A model generated the notes under the pieces. It was not told where the DNA came from. It searched no databases and was given only the letters and a program-made list of their open reading frames with translations. The translations under genes and the position numbers were made by a program. From Oscillospiraceae bacterium (GTDB lineage: Bacteria > Bacillota > Clostridia > Oscillospirales > Ruminococcaceae): a DNA stretch of 53,124 nt. Location of the stretch: positions 1 to 53,124 of the forward strand of contig JAHZAU010000005.1 in the NCBI GenBank assembly GCA_019423755.1, given 5' to 3'. Positions 39,613 through 48,135 of the stretch are shown here, one piece after another; position 1 is the stretch's first letter; each line of letters begins with the position of its first letter.

Positions 39613-42600
39613 CTAACGCTGGAAGCGCTTCCACGCCAGGAGAACGCCGCCCATACCGGAAAGGATCATCGCCACGATCAGATAGATGGTGATATCCGAT
39701 GCGGTCTGTGCCGCCGGTACGGTGGTATCCACCGGTTCCGATGCAGCTTCCTGGGCAGGGGGTTCCACTGCGCTGGGAGCACGGTCCGCCAGCGGGTCGG
39801 GAAGGGCGTAGGCCTCTACCTCCCACAGGAGGGCGCCGGTGTCGGGGTTCTGCTTCTCGGTGACGGTGACGCCATCCTCGGTCAGCACCGAGCTGACGTT
39901 GGCAGGTTTCACCGCTGCCGGAGCTTCTTCCTCTGCCACCACATTGGCCAGGCGTTTGAGCGCGCCGATGCGGTAGTATCCCTGGAAGCGTTCGCCGGTC
40001 AGGTCCTTGCCGCAGAGGACAAGGTCATCCTGGCCCTTGACCCGCAGGATCAGGGACACGTCCTTCCCCTGCAGGGCTTTGAGCACCGAGGCGGGGATGG
40101 TCAGCTCGTCGCTGTACATCTTGGCAATGACGGTAGAGCCGTCCTTGGCCGAGCGGATCTTGTCCTTGATCTTTTCCCAGAAGGATTCCACGGCCTTGTC
40201 AAACTCCCGGTCGCTGCTGCTGGGAGCCTCCCAGTCGCTGTCGGAAGAGCCGGAGCCGTGGCCGCCGCTGCTTCCGGAGCCGGAGCCGCTTCCGCCGGTG
40301 CTGCCGCCGCCCGCAGGAGGCGGAGAAGGCAGGTTGTACTGCAGGGCAAAGACGCCGTGCTCGCCAAACGGGAATTCCAGATAGTAGCCGTCGCCCGCCG
40401 CGCGGAAGGTCACGGGTGCGCTCTTCAGGGAAGCGGACACTTCGCTCCACGAACCGCTGTCCGTCTTAAACCACAGTTTAAACGGCTTCGCGGGGTTGAA
40501 ATCGCCGGGCACGTTCATCCGGACGGTGATGGGAGCGCTCAGTTCCACCGAAGCGCTATCCTTCACCAGGTCGATGTCGTATGCCGCAGCTTTGGCATCG
40601 TCAGGCAGAGTGGGCAGGCCAGCGGGAGCCTCTTCCGGCTCCACCTTCAGCTGGACGTCGCTCTCGTTGGTACCCTCGGGCAGGGCTTCGTCCGGGATGA
40701 CCGGCACCACCGGGTTGCTGGGGGTCGGTGTCTGGGTATCCTCGCCGGGTGCAGCCTGGTAGGAAACGGTAATTGCGCCGTCCAGGGTGAAGATCAGTTC
40801 CTTGTCGTTGATCTTGCAGACCCACTGGATTTGGGCGGTACCGATCTTCTCCGCTTTTGCGGTATTTCCCTCGATGGAGACGACATCGCTTTGGTCCTTC
40901 ACGCGGTATTCGCCGCCCAGGACGGTGTAATCTGCGCCCACCATGGTGGCGGTGTGGCTCAAGGTGCAGGTATTACCCAAAGTCAGATTATTTGTTACAT
41001 TGCCGCTGACCTGGATCTCCGATACCGCTACCGAAACATTTTCTTCCACTGGAGCGTAGTTTTCGGTGTCCGTGGGGGTAAAGATCGCCGGGTAGCTGGG
41101 GTTCTCATTGGCATTGTCGGCCTTCAGCTCGGTGGCAGGCTCTTTCCAAGCCCAGCCCTCCGGAAGCGAAACATCCGCCAGGGTCTTCTGCAGGTTGGTC
41201 AGGGCTTTCAAGTCGCTGGGAACGGTATAGGGCGGCTCCGCTTTCTGGATGGTGCCCACGCCGTTGGCAGTCAGGGTCTCCTGGGCAGGCTTGTAGTTGG
41301 TGTTATCCAACTGGATGCCGGAGAAGGTCACATTGCGTGTGCCGGCCTTTTCGCTGTCAAATTGGGCGCTTGTGTAGCTGACCCTCACCACATCCCCGTC
41401 CAGAACATCTTCTGCCGCGAGGCTGCCGGTGACATGCTTTTCCTCGACCGTTTTGCTGCCATCATAGGTCTTTTCCACCTTGATGTCGCCTGCGGTGATG
41501 GTGAGCGGTTTGGGGGCGATGGTGAAGGGAACCGCTTCACTGGTGCCCAGGTAGTCGTTATCCTCGTATCTTACGACCACGCTGTAGGTCCCCGCAGCGC
41601 TCGGGGCAGAAATTATCTGACCATCACTCGATTTGTAGGTAAAGGTCAGCTTGTCTTCGGTGAGCTTCTGGCTTCCGCCGGCTGTGACGCTGACGGCAAA
41701 GGCGCTGTCCGCTACAGGGGTCTTGCTGTATACCAGGTTTTCGGGCGCCGTTACCGTAACGGTGGCGAGCTCTTTGTCCACGACCTTTACGTTGAGGGTC
41801 ACTCCATTAGATTCGGGAAGGGTCAGCCATGCCGGAGCATCCGGATAGGTCACCGTTCCGTTGAGGGTCTGCGGTTCTTTATCGACCTGTTCCTGTGTCA
41901 GGTCAAGTTTGCTGTCACCCCAATCCAGGGTGTAAGGTACATTGTGTTCCTCGTATCCGGTTACCGAAATTGTACCGGATTTGGGGATGAGCGGGATATC
42001 TTTGGGGGAAACGCTGTTCTCACCGGTCCATTTTACGTTGACATCAGCCAGGGTCGGCAAGGTTACCGATACCGGCTCAACGGTAACCGTAGCGGAAGCG
42101 GTTTTGCCCTCCGGAACATCAATGTTCTCGTTGCCGCTGATAGTACCGGTGTAGGTGTAGGTCTTACCTTTTGCGTCATAAGGTACGCTCGTGCTCCAGG
42201 TCACCGGCAGTTCTGCGGAGATGCCGTTTGCGGTGGTGACCGAAACTTTTTCCGGGAGCAGGCCCTTCAAGCCGTCCGCCGTGTTGCTGGGGTCGTCCGC
42301 TTTGATTCTCTGCTCACCAGGATTGGTCACATTATCTACTTTGGCCTGGTTGATGGTCAGTTCGACCTCTTTGGTCAGTTCGGCGTAAGCATTGGTAGTC
42401 ATCTCAGGGGTGAATACTGCTGTTGCAGTTGTGGTGCTTACGGTCGGTTTCTCTGCCGCTTTATCCTTCCAGCTCCATGTACCATTAATAGGCTGTCCGT
42501 CCGGGGTAGTCACTTTGACTTTCGAGAAGTCAATTGTCAGCTTCTCCCATCCGTCGCCGTATGTACCGGTAGCGGTCAGAGTACCCTCTGCCTTCAGCTG

Positions 42601-45066
42601 GGTCTTGGTGGTGGTGAAGGTTGTTGTGGAAACACCGGAGCGGTTTCCGGCGGCATCCTCTGCATAAACATACGCGGTGTACCCGCAGTTTGCCGTCAAA
42701 CCGGTCAGCTGGATACTTGCGTTTGTTGCTTCCTTATACTCGCCTTCGGCCAGCTCTTCCCCGCTCTTTTTCACCGCATAGTACAGGGTCGCGTTGGAAT
42801 CCGTGGTGACCTTCAGGGTCGCCGTGGTGTCCGTGATGTCCTCTACGCTAAGCGCGGTGATTTTCGGCGGTACGTTATCGGTGGTGACGGTGTCTTTGGC
42901 CTCCTCCGTTGCCTCGTTGCCAGCCAGGTCCACCGCTTTTACGGTAACATCAGCATTCTCGTACACCTTATCGATGATATAGGTGTAGGTGAAGCCCTCG
43001 CCTTGGGTCATCTTTTCATAGGTGTCGCCGCCGACCTGCACCTGGACACTCTCCACGCCGCTGGTCTCGTCCGTAACGGTTACGGCTACCTTGACCTGCT
43101 TGTTGGTGACGATATTCGCCCGGGTCAGCAGATTGGTGGTTTCTTCCACACTGACCTCACCAATTACCGGCGCAGTCTTATCCACTTTCACGTTCAGCGT
43201 TTTGGTGGCAGATTCTACGGCTTTGTCATCCACTTTCAGCGTGAAGGTCAGTTTGTGCTCCCCATCGCTTTCGATAGTGACCGTGCCGGTACCACTCTCT
43301 GACAAAGTAATCTCCTGTGCTGCGCCATCGTTGTCAGTGTAGGTGCAGGTGGCTGTTTTCTCTTGCGGCACACCGGTCACCGTTACCGTAACGGTGACCG
43401 GGCCTTTTACCCAGCCTTCTCCGGCAGGCTCTGCCGTTACGCTCAGGGTAGGTTCTGTGGGGTCGGTCGGACCGGCGTATGGGGTGTCGCTCAGTTCCGG
43501 GCAAGTCAGACCCTGCAGCGGTTCCGGTCTATGATCCTCAAAGTCGGAAACCGGCTTGAGGAAGTAAGTATCTAATGTTCCCCAGTCCTGGTCGTCCCAG
43601 GTCACGTCCACGCCGTACCAGTTTCTATCCTCCATCTGTACGGCGTTCCACATGTGGGCGCCGCCCTTTCCGGTTCCGTTGATCAGGGCGCAGGGGATAC
43701 CGGCTCTGTCACAAAGCATCTTGAAGGCGCGGGCATACCCTTCGCAGACGACTCCCTCAGCTTTTTGGGCAAAGACTCCATAGGGAGACCAGGCGTACAA
43801 CCACTCGGTATCTTTCGACGGGTTCTTATCCAAAGCTGCGTCGTTGTACTCTGTCAGCTTCGCAACTTCGTCATGGAAGTGCTTGACCTGGTCGTATCGG
43901 TTTTTGCCCTGTGCGCCTGCCACAATACTGTTGATTACTTCGTTAATCGAGCTCAATTCATCATAGAAAGGAGGTTTTACAAATCCAACAGCAGCGGGTC
44001 CTAATGTTATAGTTGCAGTTAGGTCGTTGACATGTATCTCGCCTTGCACAGAATAGTCGAAGCCATATGAATAACCGCCATTCAGAAGCCAGTTCAGCTC
44101 CGGATGGTCCAGATACACCGCAGCGGTTGCCTTCTTGATGGATTCAACCAGTTTGTTCATATATTCTTCATAAGCGGCACCAGTTAGGCTGTAATAGTTT
44201 ACGCCATCTCTTACTTCCCATTCGAGATCTACCGTTACAGTCAGCTCTCTTGCATAGGCACTCAAGTCAATGGGATATGTCTCAAAGTTTCCCTTCTCCG
44301 GGGGTTTCGGGTTGGTTGGATTCGCAACGACCCAATCATAGATTACCTTCTCCATGGGAGAAAGCTGCTGAGAATAGCTTTCAGAATATATTCCATTAGC
44401 AAAGAGGGAGATTCCGCTGGGTTCCGGACGGTCCAGAAAGGAATATTCTCCGTATACATACCGCTTTGCGGGCAGGATAATCGCTTCCTCCACCGTCACC
44501 GTTACCTGCGGCAGGGTGACAGCCTCGGCCAGAGCGTACTCCTCGCCCAGCTGAGCGGTGAACACGTAGGCCCCCGGGACCGCCGCGTCGTAGGTTTCAC
44601 AGTTCCAGGTGACTGCGGCCTCTACGCTCTCTTCCTGACCGTCCAGCTGCACAGTGAGGGTCGCAGGCAGGGGCAGCTGCTCCCGCGCGGTGTTGGCCGG
44701 TACCGTGACCGCGCCTTCCGGCAGGACGATCTGGGTGATGGTTTTGGTTTCCGGATTCTGCTCACCGTCCGAGCCCTCGGGGGTGCTGGGCTCCGCCGGG
44801 ACCACCGGGACCATCGGCTGGGTCGCTTCCGGGTCGGTAGGAGTCACCGGGTCCTTGGGCTCCTCATCGGGCGTTTCCGGAGCGGTTGGCGCTTCCGGGG
44901 CTGGTTTTGCTTCCGGGTCTTGCTTTTCCGGAAGGCTCTCTCCGGCCACGGGAACATCCAGGCTGGCCGGTTCGCTGGCAAAGCCCACCAATGCTTGTCC
45001 CGCCACATTGAAGATCAGCAGCGATGATAACAAAGCAGAGGTAAGCTTTTTCCATTTGCAATCCAT
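39613..45066 (-). CDS. giant surface protein with transglutaminase-like domain, Ig-like and YDG-type repeats
   Basis: 1817 residues. Signal peptide (1-31), then a Pro/Glu/Thr-rich stalk (about 32-110) and a first Ig-like segment. A transglutaminase-like domain at about 400-500 has an intact triad: Cys441 in GVVCEGYARAF, His471 in GGAHMWNAVQ and Asp in WYGVDVTWDD. A long array of Ig/fibronectin-like domains follows, including a YDG-type unit (KTYDGSKTV, about 1205). A Ser/Gly linker lies near 1583-1608. A C-terminal membrane span ends in KRFQR, with no LPXTG. The N-terminal third is less GC-rich than the rest. RBS GGAGGAAAAG precedes the ATG. It may cross-link or cleave host or cell-wall proteins. 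Confidence 0.9.
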   Translation of the reverse strand: MDCKWKKLTSALLSSLLIFNVAGQALVGFASEPASLDVPVAGESLPEKQDPEAKPAPEAPTAPETPDEEPKDPVTPTDPEATQPMVPVVPAEPSTPEGSDGEQNPETKTITQIVLPEGAVTVPANTAREQLPLPATLTVQLDGQEESVEAAVTWNCETYDAAVPGAYVFTAQLGEEYALAEAVTLPQVTVTVEEAIILPAKRYVYGEYSFLDRPEPSGISLFANGIYSESYSQQLSPMEKVIYDWVVANPTNPKPPEKGNFETYPIDLSAYARELTVTVDLEWEVRDGVNYYSLTGAAYEEYMNKLVESIKKATAAVYLDHPELNWLLNGGYSYGFDYSVQGEIHVNDLTATITLGPAAVGFVKPPFYDELSSINEVINSIVAGAQGKNRYDQVKHFHDEVAKLTEYNDAALDKNPSKDTEWLYAWSPYGVFAQKAEGVVCEGYARAFKMLCDRAGIPCALINGTGKGGAHMWNAVQMEDRNWYGVDVTWDDQDWGTLDTYFLKPVSDFEDHRPEPLQGLTCPELSDTPYAGPTDPTEPTLSVTAEPAGEGWVKGPVTVTVTVTGVPQEKTATCTYTDNDGAAQEITLSESGTGTVTIESDGEHKLTFTLKVDDKAVESATKTLNVKVDKTAPVIGEVSVEETTNLLTRANIVTNKQVKVAVTVTDETSGVESVQVQVGGDTYEKMTQGEGFTYTYIIDKVYENADVTVKAVDLAGNEATEEAKDTVTTDNVPPKITALSVEDITDTTATLKVTTDSNATLYYAVKKSGEELAEGEYKEATNASIQLTGLTANCGYTAYVYAEDAAGNRSGVSTTTFTTTKTQLKAEGTLTATGTYGDGWEKLTIDFSKVKVTTPDGQPINGTWSWKDKAAEKPTVSTTTATAVFTPEMTTNAYAELTKEVELTINQAKVDNVTNPGEQRIKADDPSNTADGLKGLLPEKVSVTTANGISAELPVTWSTSVPYDAKGKTYTYTGTISGNENIDVPEGKTASATVTVEPVSVTLPTLADVNVKWTGENSVSPKDIPLIPKSGTISVTGYEEHNVPYTLDWGDSKLDLTQEQVDKEPQTLNGTVTYPDAPAWLTLPESNGVTLNVKVVDKELATVTVTAPENLVYSKTPVADSAFAVSVTAGGSQKLTEDKLTFTYKSSDGQIISAPSAAGTYSVVVRYEDNDYLGTSEAVPFTIAPKPLTITAGDIKVEKTYDGSKTVEEKHVTGSLAAEDVLDGDVVRVSYTSAQFDSEKAGTRNVTFSGIQLDNTNYKPAQETLTANGVGTIQKAEPPYTVPSDLKALTNLQKTLADVSLPEGWAWKEPATELKADNANENPSYPAIFTPTDTENYAPVEENVSVAVSEIQVSGNVTNNLTLGNTCTLSHTATMVGADYTVLGGEYRVKDQSDVVSIEGNTAKAEKIGTAQIQWVCKINDKELIFTLDGAITVSYQAAPGEDTQTPTPSNPVVPVIPDEALPEGTNESDVQLKVEPEEAPAGLPTLPDDAKAAAYDIDLVKDSASVELSAPITVRMNVPGDFNPAKPFKLWFKTDSGSWSEVSASLKSAPVTFRAAGDGYYLEFPFGEHGVFALQYNLPSPPPAGGGSTGGSGSGSGSSGGHGSGSSDSDWEAPSSSDREFDKAVESFWEKIKDKIRSAKDGSTVIAKMYSDELTIPASVLKALQGKDVSLILRVKGQDDLVLCGKDLTGERFQGYYRIGALKRLANVVAEEEAPAAVKPANVSSVLTEDGVTVTEKQNPDTGALLWEVEAYALPDPLADRAPSAVEPPAQEAASEPVDTTVPAAQTASDITIYLIVAMILSGMGGVLLAWKRFQR

Positions 45067-45143
45067 TTGCTTTTCCTCCTCTTCTGTAACAGAAACCGAA
45101 AACACACCAAAATTTTTCGATTTCTTGTGTGATATACATAACT

Positions 45144-45172
45144 ATTATAGCAGGGTGATTTTGGAAAAGCAA
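45144..45172 (-). promoter_or_regulatory. promoter of the giant surface protein
   Basis: On the minus strand: TTGCTT (45172-45167), 17 bp spacer, TATAAT (45149-45144), 78 bp before the start. Hexamers and spacing equal those of the 310 gene promoter. Confidence 0.65.
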
Positions 45173-45221
45173 CGCCGATGCATAAGGAAAACCGAAAGAT
45201 TTTATCTATATATTCGTAAAA

Positions 45222-45262
45222 AAAGAAGGAAGGGACGCCAAGAGTTCCCTTCCTTGCAGTTA
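45222..45262 (-). terminator. terminator of the 45419 HTH gene
   Basis: On the minus strand AAGGAAGGGA and TCCCTTCCTT pair around ACTCTTGGCG, followed by CTTTTTTT. The 352 bp gap 45067-45418 holds this terminator and the surface protein promoter, and is otherwise AT-rich with no gene seen. Confidence 0.82.
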
Positions 45263-45418
45263 CCAATTCAAAATATCACAAAAATCAATACGCTAGGCTT
45301 TAAAAGCAATATGTTCCAGTACAAATTCCAGCCGAACAGCAATTTTTCTTGCCTGAGAGAATCCTTTGCGGATTTTGGGCAAAGTGACGATATTGTTTCC
45401 CAAACAAGCCGCCGCAAA

Positions 45419-45769
45419 CTATCTCCGCGCGTAGTAGGAATACTCGATCAGCCCCATCTGCGCCAATTTGGCCTCGATGGAGCCGCGGCTCCGCTGATGT
45501 TTCCGCGCAATCGCGGTCATGGTCATTCCAGAGCGGTACTCCTCAGCAACCTCGTTTCTTTCTTTTTCGCTCCAAGGTTTGCCCGCATTTTCCGGCTGCG
45601 ATTTTGCCTTCTTCTCGGCAGGGGGCCTCACCTCGTTTAAAACGCAGTAGATGGCTCGCACCATCTCCACCTGGTTGCAGACGCAATCTTCCGGGAGGAT
45701 CTCCCCGGTAAACGGGTTGACCCCTTCCGCTACGGTGCGCAGCAGTTCCATCGCTCTCGTGACATCCAT
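45419..45769 (-). CDS. small helix-turn-helix protein, function unknown
   Basis: 116 residues. The N-terminal part LLRTVAEGVNPFTGEILPED resembles a short module often fused to or encoded with DNA-helicase-type proteins. The C-terminal part PWSEKERNEVAEEYRSGMTM followed by TAIARKHQRSRGSIEAKLAQ is a resolvase/Myb-like helix-turn-helix. A Lys/Pro linker joins them. It may bind DNA. RBS GGAGGGG precedes the ATG. It lies downstream of tmRNA and is separated from it by terminators. Confidence 0.75.
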   Translation of the reverse strand: MDVTRAMELLRTVAEGVNPFTGEILPEDCVCNQVEMVRAIYCVLNEVRPPAEKKAKSQPENAGKPWSEKERNEVAEEYRSGMTMTAIARKHQRSRGSIEAKLAQMGLIEYSYYARR

Positions 45770-46005
45770 CCTTTCCCCTCCTCCAACAGCGATACTGGTT
45801 ATCTATACCATATCATAGATAAATCCCCTTCTCAACACCATTTTTCCATATATCGTGCCTTGCTGCGAAAAATAGGGGGAAATTTCCTGACTTTTGAGCA
45901 GGCAAGGGGCTTGTAACACGAACTCTTCACCATTCCCTCTTCCTTCTTCCCTTAAAAATCGGCCCTGCCAATTTCGTGAAGAGTGAAAAATGAAAAGGGA
46001 AAAAG

Positions 46006-46043
46006 AAAAATCGACAAGCCCCTGACGGTGCCTGTCGATTTTT
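46006..46043. terminator. terminator-like hairpin downstream of the ssrA tail duplicate
   Basis: AAAAATCGACA and TGTCGATTTTT form an 11 bp stem around a 16 nt loop, with T runs on both strands. Confidence 0.7.
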
Positions 46044-46045
46044 AG

Positions 46046-46071
46046 TGGTGGAGGCGGCGGGAATCTACCCG
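46046..46071 (-). repeat. partial duplicate of the tmRNA 3' end (possible att remnant)
   Basis: The 19 bp TGGTGGAGGCGGCGGGAAT at 46046-46064 equals the tmRNA 3' end at 46194-46212, including the CCA and acceptor strand, and ACCCGCG matches again further in. The T-loop is broken by a small deletion. A 3'-end copy of ssrA is what site-specific integration leaves behind. Confidence 0.6.
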
Positions 46072-46076
46072 CGGAC

Positions 46077-46100
46077 TAAAAAACCTGCCACTGGCAGCCT
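46077..46100 (-). terminator. short terminator-like hairpin
   Basis: On the minus strand CTGCCA-G-TGGCAG followed by GTTTTTT. The 424 bp gap 45770-46193 contains only this, the neighbouring hairpins, the ssrA tail copy and decayed R3 (45924-46000). Confidence 0.6.
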
Positions 46101-46151
46101 TTTTGCGCGCTGCGGCGCGCCGTCCTGTTCTCTTCTCCGCCTTCTTGCCAC

Positions 46152-46194
46152 AAAAGGAAAAGGCACCAACCTACGGCTGGTGCCTTTTCCTTTT
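46152..46194 (-). terminator. terminator of ssrA
   Basis: AAAAGGAAAAGGCACCA and TGGTGCCTTTTCCTTTT form a perfect 17 bp stem around ACCTACGGC. It abuts the mature tmRNA 3' end. Confidence 0.88.
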
Positions 46195-46542
46195 GGTGGA
46201 GGCGGCGGGAATTGAACCCGCGTCCGAAAACCTCTCCACAAAAGCCTCTCCGAGTGCAGTTTGTCCTTTGCATTCCCTTACCCCAGCGCCGGCAAACAAG
46301 CTCTGGGGCTTAGTATCCTCTAGTACATCACAGGGCCCGAGAAACTGCCCTGAGACGTTCACCACTCATCGACGCCCTTTCCGGGACCGTGGTCCTTCCC
46401 GGCAGGACGGCTGCGTTAATTACGCAGCAAGTGCAACGTTATTATCGTTAGCGTTTGTATTTAAGTTTCCGGTTTTAAAGAGGTCCGGGCCTCTACTCGC
46501 TGCTCTTGCTTCAAAATCCCCGTCGAAAACCTTTACGCCCCC
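46194..46542 (-). ncRNA. ssrA: transfer-messenger RNA (tmRNA)
   Basis: About 349 nt. The 5' end GGGGGCGTAAAGGTTTTCGA and the 3' end TTCAATTCCCGCCGCCTCCA plus CCA form the tRNA-like acceptor (GGGGGCG pairs with CGCCTCC). The tag frame at about 46409-46439 reads GCT AAC GAT AAT AAC GTT GCA CTT GCT GCG TAA, giving the peptide ANDNNVALAA, with a typical ALAA degron. tmRNA rescues stalled ribosomes with SmpB. The 5' end lies 4-5 nt after the smpB stop, so both may share one transcript. Confidence 0.95.
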
Positions 46543-46546
46543 CTAT

Positions 46547-47014
46547 TTAATGGTTGCGCTCCTTCATGGCGCGGTCCATATCCCGTTTGGCGTCCCGCTT
46601 GGCCATGTCTTCGCGCTTGTCGTAAAGCTTTTTGCCCTTGCAAAGCCCCAGCTCCACCTTCACCCGGCTGCCCTTGAAGTACAAAGACAGCGGCACCAGG
46701 GTCATGCCCTGCTGCTGTTTGAGGGTGCCGTAAAGCCGGAGGATCTCGCTTTTGTGCATCAACAGTTTCCGGGGGCGCAGGGGGTCGCGGTTGAAGATGT
46801 TGCCCTTTTCGTAGGGGCTGATGTGCATCTGCTTGACCCACAGCTCCCCGCCGGAAATGTCGCACCAGCTGTCCTTGAGGTTGACTGTGCCCAAACGCAG
46901 GGACTTGACCTCGGTGCCGAACAGCTCGATGCCGGCCTCGTAGGTCTCCTGCACAAAATATTCGTGCCGTGCCTGCCGGTTGACGGCGATGGTTTTGGTG
47001 CCGGTCTTTTTCAC
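46547..47014 (-). CDS. smpB: SsrA-binding protein SmpB
   Basis: 155 residues from a GTG start behind GGAGGTTTG. SmpB binds the tRNA-like part of tmRNA and brings it to stalled ribosomes. Typical segments: NRQARHEYFVQETYEAGIEL, FGTEVKSLRLGTVNLKDSWC, PYEKGNIFNRDPLRPRKLLM and a basic tail with KKLYDKREDMAKRDAKRDMD. The gene for its RNA partner follows immediately. Confidence 0.96.
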   Translation of the reverse strand: MKKTGTKTIAVNRQARHEYFVQETYEAGIELFGTEVKSLRLGTVNLKDSWCDISGGELWVKQMHISPYEKGNIFNRDPLRPRKLLMHKSEILRLYGTLKQQQGMTLVPLSLYFKGSRVKVELGLCKGKKLYDKREDMAKRDAKRDMDRAMKERNH

Positions 47015-47069
47015 AGCCAAACCTCCTTTCTGCTGGATTTGTTTTCTAAAAAACTTGCGTGCGGGAGGG

Positions 47070-47666
47070 CTAGATCTCGCTTCTGCCCTCCAGCGCGCGG
47101 TATAAGGTGACTTCGTCGGCAAATTCCAGGTTGCCGCCCACCGGGATGCCGTAAGCCAGGCGGGTGACCCGCAGGCCCATAGGCTTGAGCAGCCGCGCCA
47201 GGTACATGGCGGTAGCTTCGCCCTCGACGGTGGGGTTGGTGGCCATGATGACCTCCTCCACCGAGCCGTCCAGCCGGGCGAGCAGCTCCTTGACGGTGAG
47301 CTGCTCGGGGCCGATGCCGTTCATGGGGGAGATGAGCCCGTGGAGCACGTGGTAAAGCCCATGGTACTCCCGGGTGCGCTCAATGGCCAGTACGTCCCGG
47401 GGGTCCTCCACCACGCAGAGGATGCCCCGGTTGCGGGCCGGGTCGGAGCAGATCCCGCAGACCTCCTGGTCGGTAAGATCCTGGCAGACCCGGCAGCGGT
47501 GGATCTTCTGCTTGGCGTCCAGGATGGCCTGGGCAAACTGCTGGGCCCGCTCCTGGGGCATGTTCAGCACGCAGAACGCCAGACGCTGGGCGCTTTTCCT
47601 GCCGATGCCCGGCAGGCGTTCAAACTGCTCCACCAGCCTTGCCAGCGGCAGAACTTCGTTTTTCAT
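47070..47666 (-). CDS. recR: recombination mediator RecR
   Basis: 198 residues, normal length. It works with RecO and RecF at ssDNA gaps. The helix-hairpin-helix is in FERLPGIGRKSAQRLAF (about 15-31), the zinc finger CRVCQDLTDQEVCGIC (about 58-73), and the Toprim domain begins ILCVVEDPRDVLAIE (about 82-96). RBS is weak (GGGGCGG). Part of the dnaX-ybaB-recR cluster. Confidence 0.96.
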   Translation of the reverse strand: MKNEVLPLARLVEQFERLPGIGRKSAQRLAFCVLNMPQERAQQFAQAILDAKQKIHRCRVCQDLTDQEVCGICSDPARNRGILCVVEDPRDVLAIERTREYHGLYHVLHGLISPMNGIGPEQLTVKELLARLDGSVEEVIMATNPTVEGEATAMYLARLLKPMGLRVTRLAYGIPVGGNLEFADEVTLYRALEGRSEI

Positions 47667-47690
47667 AAGAAAAACCGCCCCGTCCCCGGA

Positions 47691-48038
47691 TTAGAAGATG
47701 CCCGGCAGGGAAAGGCCGTTGGTGATCTTCTCCATTTCGGTGGTGTGGACCTGCTCCACGGTGCGGATGGCTTCGTTGACCGCGCCCATGATCATGTCCT
47801 CCAGGATCTCCAGATCTTCGGGATCGACCACTTCGGGTTTGATCTTCAGGGAGAGAATCTCCTTCTTGCCGTTCATGGTGCATTCTACTGCGCCGCCGCC
47901 AGCAGAGGTGGTGTACTCTCTCTGGTTCAGGTCTTCCTGGGTGCTCTCCATCTCTTCCTGCATCTTCTGGGCCTGTTTGATCATGGCCTGCATGTTCTGG
48001 GGGCCTCCGCCGATTCCTTTGGGCAGTCTTGCTTTCAT
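47691..48038 (-). CDS. YbaB/EbfC-family nucleoid-associated protein
   Basis: 115 residues. The Met/Gln-rich N-terminus (NMQAMIKQAQKMQEEMESTQ) and core TSAGGGAVECTMNGKKEILS are typical of YbaB/EbfC, dimeric DNA-binding proteins encoded between dnaX and recR in most bacteria. RBS AGGAGG lies 8 bp before the ATG. Confidence 0.94.
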   Translation of the reverse strand: MKARLPKGIGGGPQNMQAMIKQAQKMQEEMESTQEDLNQREYTTSAGGGAVECTMNGKKEILSLKIKPEVVDPEDLEILEDMIMGAVNEAIRTVEQVHTTEMEKITNGLSLPGIF

Positions 48039-48135
48039 AAGTCGTTCCTCCTATATGGGGCGCCGCCGGGGGTCCCGGGGGCACACAAGGGTTTTCTTTT
48101 TTATATCAAGGCGCACAGCGCCCGGATGTCGTTTG

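Noticed and set aside
39613..39720. LPXTG sorting signal at the C-terminus of the surface protein.
   Set aside because: The end has a membrane span and a basic tail but no LPXTG or recognisable variant.
39607..43302. A 1231-codon open frame on the plus strand opposite the surface protein gene.
   Set aside because: It lacks domain-like composition and an RBS, while the minus-strand frame has a signal peptide, a catalytic triad, Ig-like domains and a promoter. It is an antisense shadow.
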